DNA of 5,528 nucleotides, taken from positions 1-5,528 of the forward strand of contig JABMPZ010000040.1 of assembly GCA_013203565.1 (NCBI GenBank). The letters are read 5' to 3'. The notes under the pieces were generated by a model. That model did not search any database and was not told where the DNA came from. It saw only the letters and a list, made by a program, of their open reading frames with translations. The translations under genes were made by a program, and so were the position numbers. This stretch comes from Parcubacteria group bacterium. Lineage in GTDB: Bacteria; Patescibacteriota; Minisyncoccia; Minisyncoccales; CG1-02-41-26. Positions 1-5,437 of this stretch are shown here, in pieces. Positions within the stretch are counted from its first letter, which is position 1, and each line of letters starts with the position of its first letter.

Positions 1-1
1 G

Positions 2-25
2 TATGTTAACCCGCGTGGTTATTAG
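2..25 (+). CDS. Possible 3' end of an upstream gene (partial)
   Basis: Reading from base 2 gives seven codons (YVNPRGY) and a TAG stop at 23-25, ten bases before the stem of the terminator at 35-78. A gene ending about ten bases before an intrinsic terminator is the usual arrangement, so this is the best candidate for the upstream gene's end. The frame starting at base 1 stops earlier (TAA at 7-9) and cannot be excluded. The third frame, with an ATG at base 3, runs through the palindrome to a TAA at 141-143 and is unlikely to be coding. Seven residues are too few to name a product. Confidence 0.25.
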   Translation, partial: YVNPRGY

Positions 26-34
26 CCTCCGAAG

Positions 35-86
35 AAAAGGCAACAAATGGGCACGATCGTGCCCATTTGTTGCCTTTTATTTTTTC
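35..86 (+). terminator. Strong intrinsic terminator, perfect 22-bp-arm palindrome
   Basis: Bases 35-78 are a perfect self-complementary palindrome of 44 bases centred between 56 and 57. The arms begin AAAAGGCAAC and the centre is GCACGATCGTGC. The right arm ends in CCTTTT and runs into a T-rich tract to 85. An A-run before the stem and a T-run after it is the classic rho-independent form. It would terminate the gene upstream of the window's operon. On the minus strand the tail is only CTTTTC-like, so termination there would be weaker. Confidence 0.88.
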
Positions 87-166
87 ATAAATTCTTCGCC
101 TATCCTTCATTATTTACTAAGAATGGATGACCTGCTGGTTTAAAATGACAGTTCTAAGAGTATTTT

Positions 167-179
167 TCACTTCAAGTGA
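167..179. promoter_or_regulatory. Short inverted repeat, candidate operator
   Basis: TCACTT-C-AAGTGA is a perfect inverted repeat with 6-base arms about one central base, lying 23 bases upstream of the -35 element of the promoter at 203-231. A dyad in this position could be the site of a dimeric helix-turn-helix regulator of the efflux operon. No regulator gene is in the window, and a 13-base dyad can occur by chance, so this remains a candidate. Confidence 0.25.
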
Positions 180-202
180 GTGAGCAGTTACGACAAAAAA
201 AG

Positions 203-231
203 TTGACTAATGAGTAAAAATGTTTTAAGAT
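203..231 (+). promoter_or_regulatory. Sigma-70-type promoter of the efflux operon
   Basis: A -35 hexamer TTGACT (203-208, five of six matches to TTGACA) is followed after exactly 17 bases by TAAGAT (226-231, four of six matches to TATAAT). Transcription would start near 238, leaving a leader of about 20 bases before the ATG at 259. An overlapping alternative is the extended -10 TGGTATAAA at 235-243. It has no good -35 and would leave a leader of only about ten bases, close to leaderless. Both fire towards the adaptor gene. Confidence 0.6.
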
Positions 232-258
232 AGCTGGTATAAAGTAAACTAAACAAAT

Positions 259-1767
259 ATGACCAAAAAGGCAAAAACAATTTTAATTGTTATCTCAATA
301 GTAGTGGTAATCGTAGGTATTTCTGCGGTGCTTTCTTTTATTAAAAATGGTAATGGCGATGATGTTGTCATAGAAGAGCAGACAAAGGTGGTTAGAACTA
401 TTGTTCTAGCTGATGGTGTTGTTGATGGTAGTATCAACACAGTAGGTGTGGTTTCTGCTAATTCTATGGTAAGTGTTGTTTCTTTGGGGAGTGGAACAGC
501 ACAAAGTATATATTTTAATGATGGGCAGTATGTTGTAGAAGGGGATATGTTAGTACGACTTAATAATACCAGTGTTGAAGAGCGTGTTGAAACAGCTGAA
601 ATTGGTTTAAAAATAGCCATAGATAATTTGAATAATTCTGGAATAGTACAAGAAAAGAATCTATCTGACTCTCGGAATAGTGCTGTTGTTTCAGTTTTAG
701 ATTATTTGAATATAGTGGACAATACTTTGGATGATATTGACTATATTATTAAAGTAGAGGGTGATTTGCAGATAGAAGGAATCTCTGGGACATTATCAGT
801 TAAAAACCCACAAAGTTTAATAAATGCAAAGAGTGATTATCTAATAGCAAGAGAAAACAATAACCGTTTACAAGATATTAATTTCGATACAACTAATATA
901 GTTGAAAAACTCGGAGAGGTTACAGAAAGTTTGAATAAAGTTAGGGTTGTTGTTGAGGATATGGTAAAGGTTTTAGATTACACAATACCAAGTGGTAGTT
1001 TCAGTGAGAGTGCTTTGTTAGCTCAACAAACATACTTTAATTCTTTGAGAGCATCTTTAGCAGTTACTCAAACAATTGCTGATAGTCAGTTGCGAGCATT
1101 TGAAAATGTAGAGTTGTCTAATAAGAGTCAAGTTGATTCTTTAGAGAATTTAGTTGAGTATTCTAAAAATCAATTACAATTAGCACAGATCGCTAAAGAT
1201 AATTTAGTAATAAAATCTCCAATCGCAGGTAAAATAACTAAAAAGGATATTGAAGTTGGAGATGAGGTTAATATCAATAAATCTGTTGCTGAAATATCAC
1301 AAACTGGAACTGTTAAAATTGAAGTTAGCTTATCACCAGAGGATGTGAGCTTTATTAGAAAAGGACAGAGAGTTACATTAGAAGATAACCTTGTTGGGGT
1401 TATAAGTAACATTGCATCAATAGCTGAATGGGATAGCAAAAAGGTAAAGGTAGATATTGCATTCAATAATACATGGAATAAGTTTATTCCAGGTGCCTTT
1501 GTTGATGTTAAAATCCCAGTAAATAAACTAATAAAAACAAGCGTGAATTCAGTATTTATTCCATTAAAAGCAGTAACCATAACACAGGGTGGCAGTTTTG
1601 TTTTTATTGTGGAGGATAGTATTGCTAAAAAAGTAGAGGTTGTAAGAGGGGATGTTCATGGGAGTTTAATTGAAATTACAGATGGTCTAAAACTTGGAGA
1701 TAATCTTGTAGTATTCGGGGGAAAATCTCTTGAGGATAACGAAGAAGTAATAGAGATGGCTCCGTAA
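259..1767 (+). CDS. Membrane-anchored RND efflux periplasmic adaptor (HlyD/AcrA-like membrane fusion protein)
   Basis: This 502-residue protein should be the adaptor that links the downstream RND permease to the outside, anchored in the cytoplasmic membrane and acting on its outer face. Residues 1-6 are basic, 7-28 form one hydrophobic helix, and there is no lipobox. Barrel-sandwich (lipoyl-like) halves lie at about 62-103 (with YVVEGDMLVRL) and 312-348 (with PIAGKITKKDIEVGDEV). A beta-barrel domain spans about 350-425 (including KFIPGAFVDVKIP), and a membrane-proximal domain with VFIPLKAV and a GLKLGDNLVV segment follows. At 502 residues it is longer than typical AcrA-like adaptors (about 380-400). 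The excess lies in the hairpin (about 104-311), where several extra helices are inserted. I saw no obvious TolC-docking motif at a hairpin tip. The ATG is the first start after an in-frame TAA at 250-252. No Shine-Dalgarno sequence precedes it. It is 71 bases upstream of the permease gene and co-oriented, the standard adaptor-pump operon order. Family assignment is firm; substrate is unknown. Confidence 0.92.
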   Translation: MTKKAKTILIVISIVVVIVGISAVLSFIKNGNGDDVVIEEQTKVVRTIVLADGVVDGSINTVGVVSANSMVSVVSLGSGTAQSIYFNDGQYVVEGDMLVRLNNTSVEERVETAEIGLKIAIDNLNNSGIVQEKNLSDSRNSAVVSVLDYLNIVDNTLDDIDYIIKVEGDLQIEGISGTLSVKNPQSLINAKSDYLIARENNNRLQDINFDTTNIVEKLGEVTESLNKVRVVVEDMVKVLDYTIPSGSFSESALLAQQTYFNSLRASLAVTQTIADSQLRAFENVELSNKSQVDSLENLVEYSKNQLQLAQIAKDNLVIKSPIAGKITKKDIEVGDEVNINKSVAEISQTGTVKIEVSLSPEDVSFIRKGQRVTLEDNLVGVISNIASIAEWDSKKVKVDIAFNNTWNKFIPGAFVDVKIPVNKLIKTSVNSVFIPLKAVTITQGGSFVFIVEDSIAKKVEVVRGDVHGSLIEITDGLKLGDNLVVFGGKSLEDNEEVIEMAP

Positions 1768-1810
1768 CTCTTTCGTAGCCAAAAAGAATAAATTGTAGTA
1801 GAAAGAGTTA
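1765..1810 (+). other. Intergenic hairpin between adaptor and permease genes
   Basis: The 10-base arm TAACTCTTTC (1765-1774) includes the adaptor stop codon. It is perfectly complementary to GAAAGAGTTA (1801-1810), with a 26-base A-rich loop between them. No T-run follows, so it does not look like a terminator. It could shield the transcript from exonucleases or tune expression of the permease relative to the adaptor; that role is inference. The right arm ends at the A of a small ATG frame that stops just before the permease start. Confidence 0.45.
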
Positions 1811-1836
1811 TGGAATCATCTCATAATAACGAATAA
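1810..1836 (+). CDS. Eight-codon mini-ORF (MESSHNNE) before the permease start
   Basis: ATG at 1810-1812 opens a frame of eight codons ending in TAA at 1834-1836, only two bases before the permease ATG at 1839. It is in a different frame from the permease. A ribosome finishing here could re-initiate on the permease, so it may be a coupling leader peptide. It has no Shine-Dalgarno sequence, and short frames of this kind arise easily by chance, so I hold it as a possibility only. Confidence 0.15.
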   Translation: MESSHNNE

Positions 1837-1838
1837 AT

Positions 1839-4800
1839 ATGAAAACCAGCAGAGAAAAAATGGAAAAGGTTTTAGATAAGGCCTATGAAAAAGAAAGCAA
1901 ATCAATTGCTGGCTTTTTTATTAAAAACTTCCGTTTCACTTATTTGATTATAATAACAATTGTTTTACTTGGTGTTTATGCCATAGCTATAATGCCAAGA
2001 GAATCAGACCCTGAAATTAAAATCCCATTTGCTGTTGTTACCACAGTATATCCAGGAGCCACCCCAACAGATATAGAAGAATTAGTAACTGACAAGATTG
2101 AAGAAAAGATAAAAAACCTGGATAATTTAAGAGTTTATACATCTAATTCTAAACAGGGCTTTTCAAGTATTTTTATTGAGTTTTCAGCTGAAGCTGATTT
2201 GCAGCAAAGTTATCAAAAACTACGCACAGTTGTTTCTGAAGCTGCCCCAACATTACCAGAGGAAGCAATGGATCCAATAGTAACAGAAATCAGAAGCTCT
2301 GATATGCCTATTATTACTTATAGCTTAGTGAGTGATTTAGGCCTGATGGAGTTAAAAGAATACGCAGAGATTATACAAACAAAACTTGAGAGTATAAAGG
2401 GTGTTTCTAAAGCGCAAATTACAGGTGGAATAGAAAGAGAGTTTCAGGTTATTGTTGACCAGAAAAAGTTAGTTAACTTTAATGTTTCTTTAGGCCAGAT
2501 TATTGGTGCCATAGCAAGAACAAACTTTAATTTTCCTCTTGGCAATATAGAAGTAGATGGATTTAAATACTATGTTAGAGTACAGGGTAAATTAAAAGAC
2601 CAATTAGGTCTTGATGATATAGTAGTAACTACCCGAAACAATACACCTATTTATTTGCGTGATGTTGCTGATGTTCGTGATAGCTACAAAGAAAAACAAA
2701 CAGAATCAAGGATTGGTTCAAAGAATAGAACCTCTTTGAATACAATATCTTTGAGTGTGTATAAAAAAACAGGAGGCAATATATTAGAGATTGTTGATAC
2801 ATCGAAAGAAGAAATAAAAAAATTAGAAGAAAGCGGTAGATTTCCAGATAGTTTAACAATAGAAGAAACAAACGACAACTCTTGGTTTATTAGAGACACC
2901 CTTAATCGTTTAGGAACAAGTGGAATACAAACAATGGTATTGATTGTTCTTTTATTGTTTGCTGTTCTTGGCTTGAGAGGGGCTTTAATTACAGGGTTAT
3001 CTGTGCCATTAGCTTTTTTATTGGCATTTTTGTTTTTATTAATGCAAGGCAATACACTAAACTCAATAGTATTGTTTTCTTTGATAATATCTCTTGGTCT
3101 AATGGTAGATAACTCTATTATTATAATGGAGGGGATAAACGAATACAGAAAAAAGTATAACAAAACCCCGTTTGAAGCATCTATTTTATCTGTTTGGAAT
3201 TTCAAGTGGCCCATTATTTCAGGAACCATGACAACAGTGGCTGCCTTTTTACCAATGCTATTAGTTACAGGTATTATGGGTGAATTCTTTTCATATATTC
3301 CAAAAACAATTTCAGCTACTTTAATTTCATCTTTGTTTGTTGCTTTAGTTATTATTCCTACTTTAGCCGCAAGGTTTGCTAAAAAACCAAATGGCGAGCC
3401 AGCAAAAACCAAAGTCAAAAAAGCCAGAAAATTCATCTTCAAAGATTGCATAGAAAAACTAAAAGAAAAATATGTTATTTTTATGCGAGGGCTTTTGCTT
3501 AGCAAACTAAAAAGACGATTACTTATTGGGATTGCTTGGCTCTGCTTTATTATAGCTGTTGCAGTTCCAGCAAGTGGTTTAATGAAAATAGAAATGTTTT
3601 CTTCAATGGATACAAACAGTTTGCTTATAAATATTGAATTACCTGCAGGCAGTGCCTTAGAATCAACAGAAGAAGTAACAGAGCGTGCAGAATTGGTTGT
3701 AAGTGAAATGCCGGAGTTAAAGAACTTCGTAACTACTTTAGGGGCTTCTATTTCATGGACATCATTTGAGGGTGGAAAGAGTGGATTGCACTTAGCCCAT
3801 ATTTTAATTAACTTAGTTCCTAAAAAAGAGCGAGATAATGACAGTATGGAGATTGCTGATGAATTAAGACCAAAACTACAAACAATACAAGGAGGTAAGG
3901 TTACTTTAGAAGAGATGGGCGCTGGGCCTCCAAGTGGAGCCCCAATTGATATTAGAATTTCAGGTAATACAATGGATGAAATATCATCTTCTGCTGATAA
4001 AATTGTTAAATTATTAGAAAGCATTGATGGTGTTATTAATATATCAACAAATGTTGAAGATTCTTCAGGTGAGTTTGTGTTCACTGTTAACCAAGAAAGA
4101 GCAAGCTATTTTGGACTTGATACTGCTTCTATATCAAGTGCTATCAGAACAGCTATTTACGGCACCAAGGCATCAGCTGTTACTGTTGATGGCGAGGATA
4201 TTGATATAACAGTGAAATATGATGATGATAAGTTTAATGATATATCTGACATTAAAGATATATTAATGGTTACACCATCAGGGCAGACCGTTCCTCTTAA
4301 AGAAGTAACTGATGTTGAACTCGGAAACGCTGTTTTATCTATTAGACATAGAAATGGTGATAAAGTTATTGGTGTTACCGCAGGTATTGGAGAAAAAGTT
4401 AAATTACAGAAAGTATTATCTCAATTCAACAAACAAAGAGAAAACATTGGGTTACCAGAAACAGTTACCATTGAAATCGGAGGAGAAGTTGAAGATATTG
4501 AGAAATCATTCAGAGAGTTATTCTTGTCTATGATTGTTGGAATAATGTTGATTATAATTATTTTGGTTTTACAGTTTAACTCATTTAGACAACCGCTTAT
4601 CATTATCTTTACCCTTCCGTTAGCTATTATTGGAGTTGTTCTTGGATTAAATATCTTAAGAATGCCATTTGGTTTTACAGCATTTTTAGGAATTGTATCG
4701 CTCGGAGGTATAGCAGTCAATGACGCAATTGTTCTAATAGACAGAATAAACAAAAATTTAGCAGTAGGAATGGAAAGAGTAGAAGCAATATCAGAAGCAG

Positions 4801-5075
4801 GCTCAGCAAGAATGCAACCAATATTCCTAACATCACTAACAACAATAGCAGGGGTCTTCCCACTACTATTCGCAGACGCACTATGGAGAGGCTTCAGCGT
4901 AGCACTAATATCCGGCCTTATTTTCTCAACAACACTAACCCTAATTATTATCCCAATTCTATTCAATGCGCTAACACCAAAGAACAACAAAAATAACAAA
5001 CAAAAGTTTGATTCTACAGTAAAAGAAAATGTTAATAACGAATACAAACAAACAAGTATAGACCAACATTTTTAA
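1839..5075 (+). CDS. RND-family efflux permease (AcrB/AcrD/AcrF type, HAE-like)
   Basis: This 1,078-residue inner-membrane pump exports a substrate in exchange for protons; it should be the active partner of the adaptor encoded just upstream. The fold is complete. TM1 is at about 31-53, followed by the family signature MPRESDPEI and the first large extracytoplasmic domain (about 60-360). TM2-TM6 span 364-512, a basic cytoplasmic linker 513-558, and TM7 about 560-581. The second large domain (about 585-890) contains GAGPPSGAPIDI. TM8-TM12 span about 893-1042, ending in an Asn/Lys-rich tail. AcrB is 1,049 residues, so length is normal. Of the AcrB proton-relay residues, aligned by eye, the first TM4 Asp is D424 and TM11 has R991 and T998. 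The second TM4 Asp is N425 and the TM10 Lys is N961, followed by D962. The ATG is the first start after an in-frame TAA (1827-1829) and lacks a Shine-Dalgarno sequence. Codon usage changes abruptly near the 3' end (4734-4916). Substrate (drug, lipid, peptide or other) cannot be told from sequence. Confidence 0.95.
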   Translation: MKTSREKMEKVLDKAYEKESKSIAGFFIKNFRFTYLIIITIVLLGVYAIAIMPRESDPEIKIPFAVVTTVYPGATPTDIEELVTDKIEEKIKNLDNLRVYTSNSKQGFSSIFIEFSAEADLQQSYQKLRTVVSEAAPTLPEEAMDPIVTEIRSSDMPIITYSLVSDLGLMELKEYAEIIQTKLESIKGVSKAQITGGIEREFQVIVDQKKLVNFNVSLGQIIGAIARTNFNFPLGNIEVDGFKYYVRVQGKLKDQLGLDDIVVTTRNNTPIYLRDVADVRDSYKEKQTESRIGSKNRTSLNTISLSVYKKTGGNILEIVDTSKEEIKKLEESGRFPDSLTIEETNDNSWFIRDTLNRLGTSGIQTMVLIVLLLFAVLGLRGALITGLSVPLAFLLAFLFLLMQGNTLNSIVLFSLIISLGLMVDNSIIIMEGINEYRKKYNKTPFEASILSVWNFKWPIISGTMTTVAAFLPMLLVTGIMGEFFSYIPKTISATLISSLFVALVIIPTLAARFAKKPNGEPAKTKVKKARKFIFKDCIEKLKEKYVIFMRGLLLSKLKRRLLIGIAWLCFIIAVAVPASGLMKIEMFSSMDTNSLLINIELPAGSALESTEEVTERAELVVSEMPELKNFVTTLGASISWTSFEGGKSGLHLAHILINLVPKKERDNDSMEIADELRPKLQTIQGGKVTLEEMGAGPPSGAPIDIRISGNTMDEISSSADKIVKLLESIDGVINISTNVEDSSGEFVFTVNQERASYFGLDTASISSAIRTAIYGTKASAVTVDGEDIDITVKYDDDKFNDISDIKDILMVTPSGQTVPLKEVTDVELGNAVLSIRHRNGDKVIGVTAGIGEKVKLQKVLSQFNKQRENIGLPETVTIEIGGEVEDIEKSFRELFLSMIVGIMLIIIILVLQFNSFRQPLIIIFTLPLAIIGVVLGLNILRMPFGFTAFLGIVSLGGIAVNDAIVLIDRINKNLAVGMERVEAISEAGSARMQPIFLTSLTTIAGVFPLLFADALWRGFSVALISGLIFSTTLTLIIIPILFNALTPKNNKNNKQKFDSTVKENVNNEYKQTSIDQHF

Positions 5076-5092
5076 AAACAACAAGAAGAAAC

Positions 5093-5118
5093 CAAAACAG
5101 GGCGTAAGTCCTGTTTTG
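5093..5118 (+). terminator. Probable intrinsic terminator of the efflux operon
   Basis: CAAAACAGG (5093-5101) pairs perfectly with CCTGTTTTG (5110-5118). Inside, a G-T wobble (5102/5109) and a C-G pair (5103/5108) close a GTAA tetraloop of the stable GNRA class, giving an 11-bp stem that begins 17 bases after the permease stop. The T-run (TTTT, then GTATT) is partly inside the right arm and the upstream strand is A-rich, so it could work in both directions. The short U-tract makes it weaker than the terminator at the window's left end. Confidence 0.7.
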
Positions 5119-5124
5119 TATTAC

Positions 5125-5174
5125 AAAAATATTTGAAAAAACTTGAAAAAAGAGGTAACCTAAAATAATAAAAA
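5125..5174. promoter_or_regulatory. Phased A-tracts and possible promoter upstream of the ASCH gene
   Basis: A-runs of four to six bases occur at 5125-5129, 5136-5141, 5146-5151, 5162-5165 and 5170-5174, mostly 10-11 bases apart, the spacing that produces intrinsic DNA bending. Two of them belong to a tandem 9-base repeat TTGAAAAAA at 5133-5141 and 5143-5151. The second repeat can act as a -35 (TTGAAA, 5143-5148), with TAATAA (5166-5171) as a weak -10 after 17 bases. The -10 matches only three of six consensus positions, so the promoter call is tentative; the tract pattern itself is plain. Confidence 0.4.
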
Positions 5175-5184
5175 CATAAAATTT

Positions 5185-5436
5185 ATGGCTACTCATATTC
5201 TTAAAATACGGGAGATTGATCGGGTTGTTTTTGATTCTATTAAAAATGGCGAGAAAACCGTAGAAACTCGGGCTTGTACTGATAAGTTTCGTAAAATAGA
5301 GAAAGATGATGTTTTAGTTTTTGTTTGTGGGGATTCAAGATTAGAAAAACAAGTATTAGAAATTGATTATTATAAGAGCATTGATGAAATGACAAAAGTT
5401 TTGGATTTTAAGAAAGTAATGCCTTTTGTGTATTGA
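5185..5436 (+). CDS. ASCH-domain (PUA-like) protein, C-terminally truncated
   Basis: The 83-residue product matches the N-terminal two thirds of a small ASCH-domain protein, a PUA-like beta-barrel fold thought to bind RNA or nucleotides. The core signature is IKNGEKTVETR (19-29), followed by RKIEKDDVLVFVCGD (36-50), where DD replaces the usual GD turn, and a second strand region to DFKKVMPFV. Known single-domain relatives, as I recall them, run to about 110-120 residues and end in a GYxxx...GIIAF-like segment; that end is missing here. The Lys of the E. coli YqfB amidohydrolase site has a counterpart (K24), but the YqfB Thr position is E27, so I do not assign that activity. The ATG is the first start after an in-frame TAA (5161-5163) and has no Shine-Dalgarno sequence; the GAGGT at 5152-5156 is too far away. 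It follows the efflux terminator, so it is probably transcribed separately. It may be a decaying gene or a genuinely short variant. Confidence 0.65.
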   Translation: MATHILKIREIDRVVFDSIKNGEKTVETRACTDKFRKIEKDDVLVFVCGDSRLEKQVLEIDYYKSIDEMTKVLDFKKVMPFVY

Positions 5437-5437
5437 G

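Noticed and set aside
3..143. A 46-codon frame with an ATG at base 3
   Set aside because: It is translated straight through the perfect terminator palindrome and its T-tract, so the open frame is best explained by chance.
2684..4084. A 466-codon open frame on the minus strand opposite the permease gene
   Set aside because: It lies wholly inside a convincing gene. In this phase, antisense stops arise mainly where Tyr, His or Gln codons follow a T- or C-ending codon, and these are scarce in this stretch, so a long open frame is expected. The Ser/Ile/Asn-rich reading shows no domain I recognise.
1824..5044. The 12-base match TAATAACGAATA at 1824-1835 and 5033-5044
   Set aside because: An A+T-rich 12-mer shared by chance in 5.5 kb is not surprising, and one copy is inside coding sequence with no matching flanks. 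It does not support a mobile element or recombination site bracketing the permease.
4421..5047. A 208-codon minus-strand frame opposite the permease C-terminus
   Set aside because: It overlaps the TM8-TM12 coding region, which is plainly conserved on the + strand, and its reading has no recognisable motif. It is a by-product of the permease's codon pattern.
5152..5156. GAGGT as a Shine-Dalgarno sequence for the ASCH gene
   Set aside because: It is about 28 bases upstream of the only suitable ATG, far outside the working distance, and no start codon lies at the correct spacing.
5434..5436. TGA read as glycine (Gracilibacteria/Absconditabacteria code) at the ASCH stop
   Set aside because: The two large genes use GGN for Gly throughout and have no in-frame TGA in 1,580 codons, which would be very unlikely under that code. 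The extension would also end after only 15 further codons.
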